Positions 28,781 through 38,515 are shown, numbered from the stretch's first letter. The stretch: 64,000 nucleotides of DNA from Magnetococcales bacterium (GCA_015231375.1 JADGBT010000004.1:86463-150462), one strand, 5' to 3'. Made by a program: numbers and translations. The notes: generated by a model from the letters alone, not told the origin.

Positions 28781-29464
28781 TCACCACAACTCCACCGCGC
28801 CTTCTTCTTGCAAGCGGGGATCCCGCAAGCCGCCGGGAAGCTGCAACTTGCGCCGTTCTCCCTCGCGCAGTTCCAGGCAGGGATAGCGTCCGTACATCTG
28901 CTCCAACGATTCGATCACCCGCTCCTCGGAGGAGAAAATACGCACCGCCCATGCCAACTCCCACAGCCGCCAGTACTCCTGACGACACGAAAGCTGACGC
29001 CGTCTGGACTCCCCGGCCAGGGTGCAACGGGATTCCAGACTGAGCATCTCCCGGGCGAGTTGATCCACCGCGTCGGACTGGGCGATCAGGTGTTCGGCGG
29101 CTCGCGCCTTGGGTTCCCGCTCCTTCATGGCCTGCATGGTCTGCAACAGGGCCTGTTTCACGAAAGGACCAAAAGGCCCGGCGGCCAGACGGGGATCTTT
29201 GGCCGCCTCGCCGAGCAGACGACGGGCCTCGATGAAACGATCCAGTCCGATATTGCCGAACACCTCGCACAACGGATGAAACATTCCCCGTTCCGCCAAC
29301 TCCATCATCACCCGCACGGCGGGATCCTGATGCAAGGAGACGGGCAACACCCCTTCCAGGGATTTGCCGCACACGATGTCATAACGCAACGACCCGTCAC
29401 CCCGCATGATCGGCGCCAATTCCACCGGCACCGTTTCGCCCGTGTCTCCTTGCGATGCTTCCAT
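28781..29464 (-). CDS. Uncharacterised protein downstream of gap
   Basis: A 227-residue soluble protein I do not recognise. The N-terminal ~50 residues are mixed (VPVELAPIMRGDGSLRYDIV); residues 50-200 look helical and charged (ERGMFHPLCEVFGNIGLDRF, AAEHLIAQSDAVDQLAREML, SCRQEYWRLWELAWAVRIFS). No signal peptide, membrane span or catalytic motif is visible. ATG 29464 has GGAGGG upstream. It is the last gene after the PEP-synthase-like and GAPDH genes (46-bp gap), suggesting a linked role. Confidence 0.7.
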   Translation of the reverse strand: MEASQGDTGETVPVELAPIMRGDGSLRYDIVCGKSLEGVLPVSLHQDPAVRVMMELAERGMFHPLCEVFGNIGLDRFIEARRLLGEAAKDPRLAAGPFGPFVKQALLQTMQAMKEREPKARAAEHLIAQSDAVDQLAREMLSLESRCTLAGESRRRQLSCRQEYWRLWELAWAVRIFSSEERVIESLEQMYGRYPCLELREGERRKLQLPGGLRDPRLQEEGAVELW

Positions 29465-29510
29465 GATCAACCCTCCCTCTTCATGATAGTGAGTGCGCCA
29501 TTGCCGGTCG

Positions 29511-30755
29511 TCAAATCATCTGACTGGCGACGTGATCGGTCAGATCCCCCAGCATGTTGGCATAGCTGCCCAGCTCGTTGTCATACCATCCATAGACCAC
29601 CACCTGGGTCACCGGGGCTTCCAGGGTATGCCGGGGCAGACTGGCCAGCATTTCCAGGATCTCCGGCGACAGCCCCGGCACCCGATCCAGGTTCAGGCGG
29701 ATGAAGGCGGTACGGGTATGGGTCTCCTGCCCTTCGATCACCGTGGCCGCCTTGGGAAAGCCGATCATGTCCGAGGAGACGTTTTGCATCTCCGAGTAGG
29801 CCAGATAGTTCCGGTAGGCCCCCTGGGAGGCCTCCTGGTAGATGCCGTTGATGTCGGAACGGTTGATGGGGCGCTCCCGGCTTTCGGACTGGAGATTCAA
29901 GGTGAGGATGGTCAAGGAGCCGGTGGTGGTGGGCACGCGGACCGATTCGGCCATGAAACCCACATCCCCCATTTCCGGCAACACCAGCCGCAGCGCCTTG
30001 GCCGCGCCGGTGGTGGTCAGGATGATGTTGTTCATGATGCTGCGGCTTTTGCGCAGATCCTTGGCTCCGGCCGCCGGCACCGCGTCCAGCACGGTCTGAC
30101 TGCTGGTGGAGGCGTGGACCGTCACCATGGAAGCGGACAGGATCCGGTCCACTCCGAAGTGATCCAGGATCGGCTTCATCATGAACGACAGACAGGTGGT
30201 GGTACACGAAGCCGCCGAAATCAGGACGTGGCGGGCGGGATCATAGGTCTCTTCGTTGATGCCCATCACCGTGGTCACGGCGTCTTCGGGCATGCCGAGC
30301 CCCTGGCTTTTCACCTTGAAGGGCGCGGAAAGCACCACCTTGCGCGCGCCCGCCTGCAAATGACCCCGCAACGCCCCTTCCGGCGCGTCGAAAGAACGGG
30401 TGGGATCGATGAACACCCCGGTGCAATCCACCACCAGTTGCACATCGTTTTCCCGCCAGGCGATCTCTCGGGGATTGCGTCCGGCGCGCAGAAAGCGGAC
30501 CGGCACGCCGTCGATGGTCATGGTTCCGGCGGCCTCGTCGAGATTCTCGATCACCCGCTGGCCGCGCACGCCGTGCAGATACTGGGTCAACCGGCCATAT
30601 GTGCTGTCCTTTTCGACTGTTTCCGCCAGATCCTGAAGACTTGCGCCCACTTCGCGGCCCAGATTGACCACGATTCCGGAAAAGCGCTTGCGCGCCACAT
30701 GGGTCCACAAGGAGAGTTTGCCAATACGACCCATGCCATTGATACCCAATTTCAT
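29511..30755 (-). CDS. gap: Glyceraldehyde-3-phosphate dehydrogenase, long form
   Basis: Oxidises glyceraldehyde-3-phosphate to 1,3-bisphosphoglycerate, or the reverse. At 414 residues it is about 75 longer than usual GapA. The dinucleotide motif INGMGRIGK opens the protein, the catalytic Cys is C184 in SAASCTTTCLS, and GWYDNELGSYANMLGDLT closes it. After strand two the sequence reads VVNLGREVG, where NAD enzymes normally have Asp (AINDL), so cofactor preference may differ. Extra residues lie at several loops. AGGAGAA precedes ATG. It starts 27 bp after the PEP-synthase-like gene. Confidence 0.93.
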   Translation of the reverse strand: MKLGINGMGRIGKLSLWTHVARKRFSGIVVNLGREVGASLQDLAETVEKDSTYGRLTQYLHGVRGQRVIENLDEAAGTMTIDGVPVRFLRAGRNPREIAWRENDVQLVVDCTGVFIDPTRSFDAPEGALRGHLQAGARKVVLSAPFKVKSQGLGMPEDAVTTVMGINEETYDPARHVLISAASCTTTCLSFMMKPILDHFGVDRILSASMVTVHASTSSQTVLDAVPAAGAKDLRKSRSIMNNIILTTTGAAKALRLVLPEMGDVGFMAESVRVPTTTGSLTILTLNLQSESRERPINRSDINGIYQEASQGAYRNYLAYSEMQNVSSDMIGFPKAATVIEGQETHTRTAFIRLNLDRVPGLSPEILEMLASLPRHTLEAPVTQVVVYGWYDNELGSYANMLGDLTDHVASQMI

Positions 30756-30782
30756 GACGAGATTCTCCTGATAGAAATGAAC

Positions 30783-33700
30783 TTACAAACCCACATCACC
30801 CGCCCAGACCGTGGCCACCGGATGCCAGCCCTTGTACAACAGACCCCGGTTGCCATCGATGCTGATGGGATCTCCATATTGAATGACCTCGCCGTCGATT
30901 TCGCAACGGCTGGAGGATTCGCGCACCACCAACAATTCACATCCCACCACACAGGTCTTCTCCAGACGGGCGGCGACGATGGCCGCGTGGGAGGTCTGGC
31001 CTCCCCGGGCGGTCAACAGGCCATCCGCCGTGGAGATTTCCCGGATATCCTCCGGCACCGTATCATAGCGGATCAGGATCAAAGGCGCATCCGGATCCTT
31101 GGCGCGCATGCGCACGATCTCTTGCATGTTGAACACCGCCAATCCGCACAACACCCCGCCGCTGGCGCCGATCCCCTGGGTCAGCAGACTGGAACGCAGT
31201 TCCGGGGAGTCCAGAAACACCGCCCGCACCGCATTGCGTCCCTTGGCGGTCACCATGTCCCGCGTCTGGAGGAAAAAGAGATTTTCCACCCCCGGGCCAT
31301 CAAATGTAAACTCCATTTCCTGATGGTTCCACCCCCTCTGGAGGATCAACCTTCTCGCAGCGCAACGCAAGGCGTCATAAATCTCCGGGAATCGGGTTTC
31401 CAGACAGGTTTCCGGATCCCGGCGATCATAACGGCACTGTTCCAGGGAGATGGCGTCCGTGGAGACCAGTCCTCCCACGATATCCTCCCCCTGATCTCCG
31501 GTGGCGTAATCCCCCCACAAGACCACGCGGTCGAGTTTGCGGTGGGGATGGGCGGTGAAAAACACCCCGGAGCCGGATTGACGGTGCAAATTGCCGTAGA
31601 CCATGCGTTGCAGCACCACGGCGGTCCCCCAGTCGTCGGAGATGTTCATGATGCGCCGGTACTCTCTGGCCTTGGGGAGATTCCAGGAGTCCATCACCTG
31701 ATTGATGGCGGCCTGCAACTGTTCCCAGGGGTCTTCCGGGATCTCGATGCCGATGCGGCGCGCGGTGCGATAGTAGTCGCGGGCCAGATCGGCCATCTGT
31801 TCCGGGGTGAACTCCCGTTTCTTGCGCACCCCGCAGCGCCGTTTGGCCTGCCGCATCAAGTCGGTGAACAGACCCCGGTTGACATCGAAGGTCATGCTCC
31901 AGGACTGGACAAACCGCCGATAGTTGTCCCAGGCGAAAAAGGCGTTGCCCGACCAGTCGGCCAGTCCCTGCACGATGGCTTCGTTGATGCCCACGTTGTG
32001 GATGGTCTGCATCATGCCCGGCATGGAGATCAACGCGCCACTGCGCACCGACAGCAGCAGCGGATTGCACGCGCCGCCAAAGATCAGGCCGGTCTCCTCT
32101 TCGATGGCGCCAACCCTCTCCCGCAACCGCTGGGTGAAATCGCGACCCGCCAGGGAGTACGCACGCACCACCTCCCGACAGCGGAAATATTCGGTGGTGG
32201 TGATCACGCCGGAGGGGACCGGCAGATCCATGGCGGCCAATTCGGTGAGATTGAACCCCTTGTTGCCCAGATGGATCAGATCCCGCACCCGTGGATCCGG
32301 ATCGTGGATGGGGCAGAACAGCTTGGCCGGGTCATAGGTCATCAGCTTGTTCATCAACTCGCCGGGGAGCTTCCCCTCCTGGCGGGACAGAATGCGCAGA
32401 ATGCGCGACACGAAGCGGTCGAAGGTTTGCAAGCCGAAGGTTTCGGCGATCAGGTCGCGCATGAAGGATTCGGTGACCCGTTCCAGGGTGACCGCGCCTT
32501 CCGCGTCTCTCAAGGCGGCATAACGGGGCACCATGGCCAGATCCGGGAGCATGGGCACGATCACCGCCAGATTGTCGCGGTGGTGGATCACATAGTAGGC
32601 GTGGATGATCTCCTTGATGGCGTCGGAGAAGTTGCGGAAAATGTCCAGATACTGGTGAAAGGAGAACTGGTTGAGCTCCAGAAAACGCATCAGCACGGCC
32701 CGCAGGTTCTCCAGCCGTCGCGAGGAGACCCCGTCCAGCTCCAAGGCGCGCAGGTAGAACTGCATGTACTTGTCGATCCTGAAAAAGGCCGCCCGGGTGA
32801 TGAACCCTTCCGGGATGCGTTCCACCAGCCGTTCCAGGTGGACGTTGGCCAGATCCTCCAGCCGGAACAGCAACGACAGGGAGTCGAACTTGCGTTCCTG
32901 ATACCGTCCGTAGACCGAGGGGATATCCACGGCGATATGGCGTTTTTGATAGATCTCCTCCATGGCCGGAAAGGTTTCCCGGCTCAGGATCACCTGTTTC
33001 AAGGATTCCATGGCCCCCAGCAGGGCGTTGAGCCGGATGTCGTCCCGGGTCTCCCCGGCCTCCAGCACCTCCACCAGCCACTCCATGCCCGCGATTTCCG
33101 ACTCTTTGGCCTTTTGCACCAGCGCCAGCACCCCGTGACGGCTGGGATGGTATTTGTGATCGAGCAGACGATACAACCGGATCAGCAGGAACACCCGGCG
33201 ACCCTCTCCCGCCGGGGCGTCGGTCAACTCCCGGATGGTGCGTTCGAGGGTCTCCAGGGGCAGGTTGAGCAGGCTGGCGGGATCCTCGATGGCCAGGGTC
33301 GCGAAGAGGTGTCGCGTCACCCGATGCACCCCGTCGAACCAGGGGCCGGGCACCTGGATCGCCTCCAGGGCCGGAGCGGAGACCAGTCCGGCCAGACGCG
33401 ACTTCTCCCCGGAACGCCAGAAGTCGAGAATGGCCCGCACCAGATCCACCATCAGGTTGGTGCTTTCGACGTGGCAGGCCTTGCGCAAAAAATGGATCAG
33501 CCGATCCTGGCGTTTGGACAGCTCATCGAGTTCGGTGGAGACATCCCGCAATTCGCCTTCGGCGCCGATTTCGTTGTAGTAGACCGGCAGCAGGCGGGCG
33601 AACTGCTTGACCAGATTGAACACCGGGGCCACATCCCCGTTGAGCAGACGGGTGACCTCCTTCTGGAACAGGTCCGTATCCCGGATCAAGGTGCCGGAAA

Positions 33701-35033
33701 GCTTGAGATTGATGATCAAGGCCGACAGCAGGGTCGAACACCATTTGGGATTGAGGTTGATCAGGTTGAGCCAGACGCGGATGTTGTTCAGGTGGGCCGG
33801 ATTGCAGATGGGCTGCCAGTCGCTGCCCACGCCGGTGACCGAACGGTACTGGAATCCGAAGCGCACCGCCTGTTCCAGGAAGGCTTCCACCAGACGGCTG
33901 TTGTCGCGCTTGAACACCTCGATGCCCAGCGCCTCGATGCACTGCAAGGCGGTATGGGGATATTTGACCACATTGGCCTTGAGAAAGGCGAAGGTCTTGA
34001 GAAACGACTCCCGCAAATCCTCGTAGCTTTGTTTGAGTTCCACCAGATGGGCCAGGGCGCGGTTGATCTCCCGCAGGGTCTCCTCGTGGATCATGGAGAG
34101 GCCATCGGTCTCCAGAATGTGAAACAGAAAACGCAGCTTGCGTCCTTCGGCGAGCTGTTCGGAGTCGGTGGTGTGCTCGACGCCGGTCTGGAACCGTCCC
34201 AGGGCGTCCGCCGCCTCCCGGTAGCCGCGCACGATGTCGAGATAGGAGGGGAGCAGGGCCAGACGGGCGATCAGGGAGGCGTCCGGGGACTCCCGGGACA
34301 AGGTGTGCAGCTCCTCGCGGGCGATGCGCAGGGCGCGATGGGAAATGGCGTCGCACTCGTGATGACCCCGCACGGTGTACCAGAGGGGATCGGCCTGGTC
34401 CAGCCACAGATCATAGGTGGCCGACAAGGAACGAATGGCCAACAGCCGGCACAGTTCGGAATCAAAAGGGACCGGCTGATCGCTGGCCAACGCCCGTTCC
34501 AAAAGCCGGATCAGGGTGCGTCGCAGGGGGTGGTGGCTCTGGGAGAGCACCAGCAGACGATCCGTGGAGAGTCCCGCCAGTCGGGCGAGCATGCGGTTCA
34601 TGGCCGGGGCGTAATCGGGAAACCGTTCCGGCGGGATCAGGTTGGCCTGTTTTTCCAGATAGGCGGTGAGTCCGTCGAAGGCCATGCGGGTGATGGCGGG
34701 CTTGTTGACCTCTTCCACCGCCTGCAAGAAAAACTCCCCGAACAAGGAAAAACACTCCGGACCACGGGGATGAGCACTGTAGCGGATCGCGTTCTTGAGT
34801 ACGAACCCCTTGAGTTCCGGAAGAATCAACAGCCAGTTGCGAAACGGATGGTTGAGTTCCCGCAGCAGCCGCTCCAGATCCTTGAGGATCCCGGCAAACC
34901 CCTGGACCACTTCCAGCAACAAAGTCAGGCGGGGATCGATGACCACCTGTTCCACCGCCGTGAGGGCCAGATTGGCGCGCAGGGCATCGGATTCGGGCCA
35001 GGATTGACCATCCGTATCGCGTCGGGTCACCAT
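30783..35033 (-). CDS. Large PEP-synthase/PPDK-like protein with N-terminal helical extension
   Basis: A 1,416-residue protein. From about residue 922 it has the ATP-grasp of PEP synthase/pyruvate phosphate dikinase (HLGNKGFNLTELAAMDLPVP, VRSGALISMPGMMQTIHNVG, SGSGVFFTAHPHRK, EFTFDGPGVENLFFLQTRDM), then the phosphohistidine swivel domain with TARGGQTSHAAIVAARL, catalytic His about 1349. The C-terminal PEP-binding TIM barrel is absent. Residues 1-900 are helical and match nothing I know. It could phosphorylate a substrate other than pyruvate, as glucan water dikinases do. ATG 35033 has GGGGAGG seven bases upstream. It leads a unit with gap. Confidence 0.85.
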   Translation of the reverse strand: MVTRRDTDGQSWPESDALRANLALTAVEQVVIDPRLTLLLEVVQGFAGILKDLERLLRELNHPFRNWLLILPELKGFVLKNAIRYSAHPRGPECFSLFGEFFLQAVEEVNKPAITRMAFDGLTAYLEKQANLIPPERFPDYAPAMNRMLARLAGLSTDRLLVLSQSHHPLRRTLIRLLERALASDQPVPFDSELCRLLAIRSLSATYDLWLDQADPLWYTVRGHHECDAISHRALRIAREELHTLSRESPDASLIARLALLPSYLDIVRGYREAADALGRFQTGVEHTTDSEQLAEGRKLRFLFHILETDGLSMIHEETLREINRALAHLVELKQSYEDLRESFLKTFAFLKANVVKYPHTALQCIEALGIEVFKRDNSRLVEAFLEQAVRFGFQYRSVTGVGSDWQPICNPAHLNNIRVWLNLINLNPKWCSTLLSALIINLKLSGTLIRDTDLFQKEVTRLLNGDVAPVFNLVKQFARLLPVYYNEIGAEGELRDVSTELDELSKRQDRLIHFLRKACHVESTNLMVDLVRAILDFWRSGEKSRLAGLVSAPALEAIQVPGPWFDGVHRVTRHLFATLAIEDPASLLNLPLETLERTIRELTDAPAGEGRRVFLLIRLYRLLDHKYHPSRHGVLALVQKAKESEIAGMEWLVEVLEAGETRDDIRLNALLGAMESLKQVILSRETFPAMEEIYQKRHIAVDIPSVYGRYQERKFDSLSLLFRLEDLANVHLERLVERIPEGFITRAAFFRIDKYMQFYLRALELDGVSSRRLENLRAVLMRFLELNQFSFHQYLDIFRNFSDAIKEIIHAYYVIHHRDNLAVIVPMLPDLAMVPRYAALRDAEGAVTLERVTESFMRDLIAETFGLQTFDRFVSRILRILSRQEGKLPGELMNKLMTYDPAKLFCPIHDPDPRVRDLIHLGNKGFNLTELAAMDLPVPSGVITTTEYFRCREVVRAYSLAGRDFTQRLRERVGAIEEETGLIFGGACNPLLLSVRSGALISMPGMMQTIHNVGINEAIVQGLADWSGNAFFAWDNYRRFVQSWSMTFDVNRGLFTDLMRQAKRRCGVRKKREFTPEQMADLARDYYRTARRIGIEIPEDPWEQLQAAINQVMDSWNLPKAREYRRIMNISDDWGTAVVLQRMVYGNLHRQSGSGVFFTAHPHRKLDRVVLWGDYATGDQGEDIVGGLVSTDAISLEQCRYDRRDPETCLETRFPEIYDALRCAARRLILQRGWNHQEMEFTFDGPGVENLFFLQTRDMVTAKGRNAVRAVFLDSPELRSSLLTQGIGASGGVLCGLAVFNMQEIVRMRAKDPDAPLILIRYDTVPEDIREISTADGLLTARGGQTSHAAIVAARLEKTCVVGCELLVVRESSSRCEIDGEVIQYGDPISIDGNRGLLYKGWHPVATVWAGDVGL

Positions 35034-35245
35034 GGTCACCTCCCCGGCTCCACAAGGAGTGGCTGGATGAACGGGAATTTCCTTTTCATAACGCCTCCGA
35101 GTTGTCATACTTGACGGTGGTGGCTGCAATCAGGGTCACCGGGCGCGGTGATCCGGCTTTGACGACATTCTTATTTTTTCTGGAGCGAGCATATTGGAAT
35201 CTCCCGGCAACCACAACTCGGATCCCGGAAAATCGGTGTCAAACC

Positions 35246-35674
35246 ATGCCCCGCATACGCATTACTGAAACGGTCCGTTTCTCCCCGGAACAGATGTACG
35301 CCCTGGTGGTGGATGTGGAACGCTATCCGGATTTCCTGCCCTGGTGCGCCTCCACGCGGGTCTGGGACCGAACCCCCACGCAATTCATGGCTGAAATGAC
35401 CGTTTCCTTCAAAGGCATCCGCGAGACCTTCCGCACCCTGGACATCGTGGACCCCAACAAGCGCATCGAAATCAATCTCAAGGATGGACCTTTCAAATAT
35501 CTGGCCAGCATCTGGACCTTCGCGCCGGACCCCAGAGGCACACGGGTGGATTTTTTCATCGATTTCAGCTTTCAGAGCCGCATGAAGGAAATGATCATGG
35601 GACCGGTCTTTTCCGAAGCCTCCAGACGCATGCTGGAGGCTTTCAAAACCCGCGCGGCGATTGTGTACCGTTAA
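35246..35674 (+). CDS. START/COQ10-like lipid-binding protein, copy 1
   Basis: A 142-residue protein of the polyketide cyclase/COQ10/RatA family: FSPEQMYALVVDVERYPDFLPWCASTRV at the start, MTVSFKGIRETFRTLD in the middle and MGPVFSEASRRMLEAFKTRA at the end. Members bind hydrophobic ligands such as ubiquinone or affect 70S assembly (RatA). ATG 35246 gives the family-length N-terminus. A paralogue follows 37 bp downstream. Confidence 0.88.
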   Translation: MPRIRITETVRFSPEQMYALVVDVERYPDFLPWCASTRVWDRTPTQFMAEMTVSFKGIRETFRTLDIVDPNKRIEINLKDGPFKYLASIWTFAPDPRGTRVDFFIDFSFQSRMKEMIMGPVFSEASRRMLEAFKTRAAIVYR

Positions 35675-35711
35675 ATCCATCCCCCCCAACCAACCAAGAT
35701 CCCCGACGCTC

Positions 35712-36143
35712 ATGGCCCGACACTCCTCCACCACCCTGGTTCCCTTCACCCCGGAACAAATGTACGCTCTGGTCGCGGACATGGACCGTTATCCCGAGTT
35801 CATCCCCTGGATCGTCAAATCCCGCAAGTACGACGAGGGCGAAGATCGTTTCATGTCGGAGATGACCTTCGCCTTCAAGGGACTGCGCGAAACCTTCCAC
35901 ACCGAAGACCGGATCGTGCCCAACGAGCGCATCACGATCCAACTGGTATCCGGCCCTTTCCGCGACCTGGAGAGCGAATGGCGTTTCTCGCCAGCCGCCG
36001 AGGGAACGCGGATTGATTTTTTCATTTCATTCGCATTCAAAAACCGTCTGCTGGACTTGACCCTCGGACCGTTGTTCGGGGAGGCGTCCAAACGGATGGT
36101 GGAAGCATTCAAACAACGAGCCATGGAGATCTATCGGAAATGA
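35712..36143 (+). CDS. START/COQ10-like lipid-binding protein, copy 2
   Basis: A 143-residue paralogue of the preceding gene, aligned without large gaps: FTPEQMYALVADMDRYPEFIPWIVKSRK, MTFAFKGLRETFHTEDRIVP and LGPLFGEASKRMVEAFKQRA. The two share identities at most motif positions, but the ligand-pocket residues differ, so the duplication is old. The gene overlaps the DsbA-like gene by ATGA. Confidence 0.88.
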   Translation: MARHSSTTLVPFTPEQMYALVADMDRYPEFIPWIVKSRKYDEGEDRFMSEMTFAFKGLRETFHTEDRIVPNERITIQLVSGPFRDLESEWRFSPAAEGTRIDFFISFAFKNRLLDLTLGPLFGEASKRMVEAFKQRAMEIYRK

Positions 36144-37141
36144 ACCTCTTGAAAAGTCGTATCCACCCGCGTTGGACCCTGGCGCCCTGGGGAGCGGTCT
36201 GTCTGCTGCTGCTGGCGCCGGTGGGGGTCCAGGCCGAACCCGTGGCCAAGGTGGGCAGTTGGGCGCTCTCTTTGGAGGAGGTGGATCGCGCCCTGGCCGT
36301 GAAGATTCACGAGTTGCGGGAGACCAAAATCCGCGAGATGGTGCTGGAACACATCCTCACGGTCAAAGGCGCAGCCGAGAAGATCGCGCCCGAGCAGGTG
36401 GTGGAGAAGCTGATGGGCAACGTGCCCGCCCCCAGCGACGCCGAGGTGAAGGCCTTCATCGAAAAGAACAAGGACCAACTGCCCAACAACGGCACCGGAC
36501 TGGAAGAGCAGGTCAAAGAGCATCTGCTGGACGAGTCCAAGAAAGAGGCCGAAGGCAAGGTCTTGAGCAAGCTGTTGCAGCAATACGAGCCGGAAATTCT
36601 GCTCAAGGCGCCGCGTTTCACGGTGACCGGACCCGAGGATCTGTCCAAGGGGGACGCCAAGGCGCCGATCACCATCATCGAGTTTTCCGACTTCGAGTGT
36701 CCGTATTGCCGTCGCGCCCAGGCCACCTTGAAAAAGGTGCAGGAAGCCTATGGCGACAAAGTGCGGATGGTGTTCCGGCATTATCCGTTGCCGTTCCACA
36801 CCAAGGCCCCCAAGGCTTCGGAAGCGGCCCAGTGCGCGGCGGATCAGGGCAAGTTCTGGCCCATGCATGATCTGCTGTTCGAAGACAAGACCAATCTGGA
36901 GGTGGCGGATCTCAAAAAGGCGGCCAAAAGTGTGGGATTGGACCAGGCGGCGTTCGACAAATGCTTGGACAGCGGCAAGCACAACGCGCGCATCACCACC
37001 GATCTGACCGAAGGCAAAAAGTTGGGGGTCACAGGCACGCCGACCTTCTTCATCAACGGCGTGCGCGTGGTCGGCGCCCAGCCTTTCGACAAGTTCAAGA
37101 GTGTGATCGACGACGAGTTGAAGGAAAAAGAGAAGAAGTGA
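36140..37141 (+). CDS. Exported DsbA-family thiol oxidoreductase with SurA-like N-terminal region
   Basis: A 333-residue protein with a signal peptide (WGAVCLLLLAPVGVQA, cleavage near 32). Residues 34-155 resemble the chaperone N-domain of SurA/PpiC proteins (VAKVGSWALSLEEVDRAL, charged helices). Residues 160-333 are a DsbA/DsbG-type thioredoxin domain with CPYC at 187-190 and the cis-Pro loop GVTGTPTFFING. It should oxidise or isomerise disulfides in periplasmic clients. Translation is coupled to the START gene. Confidence 0.9.
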   Translation: MNLLKSRIHPRWTLAPWGAVCLLLLAPVGVQAEPVAKVGSWALSLEEVDRALAVKIHELRETKIREMVLEHILTVKGAAEKIAPEQVVEKLMGNVPAPSDAEVKAFIEKNKDQLPNNGTGLEEQVKEHLLDESKKEAEGKVLSKLLQQYEPEILLKAPRFTVTGPEDLSKGDAKAPITIIEFSDFECPYCRRAQATLKKVQEAYGDKVRMVFRHYPLPFHTKAPKASEAAQCAADQGKFWPMHDLLFEDKTNLEVADLKKAAKSVGLDQAAFDKCLDSGKHNARITTDLTEGKKLGVTGTPTFFINGVRVVGAQPFDKFKSVIDDELKEKEKK

Positions 37142-37150
37142 TGCTGTTTT

Positions 37151-37178
37151 GAAAGAAGAAAGAAGAAAGAAGAAAGAG
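37151..37178 (+). repeat. Heptanucleotide tandem repeat
   Basis: GAAAGAA occurs three times perfectly (37151-37171) and a fourth time as GAAAGAG, just after the DsbA-like stop and running into the terminator stem. Confidence 0.8.
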
Positions 37179-37218
37179 AAACCCTGGTGAATGAATCCCC
37201 CAGGGTTTCTCTTTTTTT
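37175..37218. terminator. Terminator between the dsbA-like gene and panD
   Basis: AGAGAAACCCTGG pairs with CCAGGGTTTCTCT across TGAATGAATCCC, followed by TTTTTTT. The loop TGAATGAATCCCCC recalls the palindromic element, so this may be a degraded copy. Confidence 0.85.
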
Positions 37219-37235
37219 GAAAGCGGGAAAGATGA

Positions 37236-37613
37236 TCAGGCTTGCGCGGGCAGGGAACGACTCACCTGTTTCACACGATTGGCCGCATCCACATACACCA
37301 ACGTGGGCGCGAATTCATCCGCCTCCTCGGGAGTCATGGCAGCAAAAGCGGCGATGATCAGAATATCCCCGTTGCTGGCCTTGTGGGCCGCCGAACCGTT
37401 GACCGAAATGGTGCCACTGTCACGGGCGGCGCGAATGGCATACGTGGTCAACCGCTCCCCGTTGGTGACGTTCCACAAATGAATCTGCTCGAATTCACGC
37501 AATCCGGCACGCTCCATCAACGTTTCATCGATGGCGCATGAACCTTCGTAGTCCACATGGGTCTCGGTGACCGTGGCCCGATGCAGCTTGCACTTCAGAA
37601 GAGTAATCTCCAT
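37236..37613 (-). CDS. panD: Aspartate 1-decarboxylase
   Basis: PanD makes beta-alanine for pantothenate. The 125-residue zymogen cleaves itself between Gly24 and Ser25 ([10 protein letters not shown]), leaving the pyruvoyl group on Ser25. K9 in [11 protein letters not shown] and the [17 protein letters not shown] core are conserved. GGAGG abuts the ATG, with AAAGGG further up. It is last in panB-panC-panD. Confidence 0.96.
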   Translation of the reverse strand: MEITLLKCKLHRATVTETHVDYEGSCAIDETLMERAGLREFEQIHLWNVTNGERLTTYAIRAARDSGTISVNGSAAHKASNGDILIIAAFAAMTPEEADEFAPTLVYVDAANRVKQVSRSLPAQA

Positions 37614-37633
37614 CCTCCAAATCCCTTTATGGC

Positions 37634-38515
37634 TCAGAGTGACAATCCCGCTCCATCCTCGCGTGACAACACCATGTTGTCGATCAAACGCGCGCCTCCC
37701 ACACGAACAGCCATCAGCATCACCGGATCCGCCATCGACTCCGTGAACGACGTGATCACCCGCAAGGTTTGCGCCTCGCGCACCGCCACATAGTCCACAG
37801 CCTCGATGCCGGCTCGCTCAAGCACATCACGGGCCACACGCTCCAACACCGCCACCTGCCGCTCTCCGGCCCGCCAAGCCTGCCGGGCCGCCAGCAGTCC
37901 CCGATACAACGCCGTGGCCCGTACCCGGGCCTCCCCGTCGAGATAACGGTTGCGGCTCGACAACGCCAAACCGTCCGCCTCCCGCACCGTGGGCACACCC
38001 ACCACACGCAACGGCATGGCCAAATCCGCGACCAGACGCCGAATCAACTGATACTGCTGATAATCCTTCAATCCGAAAAAGGCCACATCGGGCCGCACCC
38101 GGTTGAACAGGATCGTCACCACCACCCCCACGCCATCGAAATGACCCGGCCTCGACCGGCCACACAGGTCCAGAGTGAGCGGTTCGACCCGGATGGCGGT
38201 CTGGAAACCTTCGGGATAGATCTCCCCGACCTCCGGCATGTACACCGCGTCACACCCGACTCCGGCCAGCAGTTCCCGATCCGCTTCCGGAGTGCGGGGA
38301 TACCGGGAAAAATCCTCGTTGGGACCGAACTGGGTGGGATTGACGAAAATCGAGGCCACCACATGGGCGCACTGTTGCCGCGCGGCCTGGATCAACGCCA
38401 GATGTCCTGCGTGCAGCGCGCCCATGGTGGGCACAAAACCAATGGCCCCGCCCCGCTGACGACAGGAGTCGCGCCACCGGGCCAGGGCCATCGAATCGGT
38501 CAGAAGTGCCATCAT
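37634..38515 (-). CDS. panC: Pantothenate synthetase (pantoate-beta-alanine ligase)
   Basis: PanC condenses pantoate and beta-alanine with ATP. The 293-residue product has [17 protein letters not shown] with the HxGH nucleotide motif, [37 protein letters not shown] and [10 protein letters not shown] (KMSKS-like region). Length is normal. It lies 20 bp before panD and 42 bp after panB. Confidence 0.96.
   Translation of the reverse strand: MMALLTDSMALARWRDSCRQRGGAIGFVPTMGALHAGHLALIQAARQQCAHVVASIFVNPTQFGPNEDFSRYPRTPEADRELLAGVGCDAVYMPEVGEIYPEGFQTAIRVEPLTLDLCGRSRPGHFDGVGVVVTILFNRVRPDVAFFGLKDYQQYQLIRRLVADLAMPLRVVGVPTVREADGLALSSRNRYLDGEARVRATALYRGLLAARQAWRAGERQVAVLERVARDVLERAGIEAVDYVAVREAQTLRVITSFTESMADPVMLMAVRVGGARLIDNMVLSREDGAGLSL

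Noticed and set aside
29493..35114. An 1,873-codon open frame on the plus strand
   Set aside because: It is antisense to gap and the PEP-synthase-like gene, spans both, and its His/Gln/Gly-rich translation matches no domain. Long antisense frames are expected with this GC-rich codon use.
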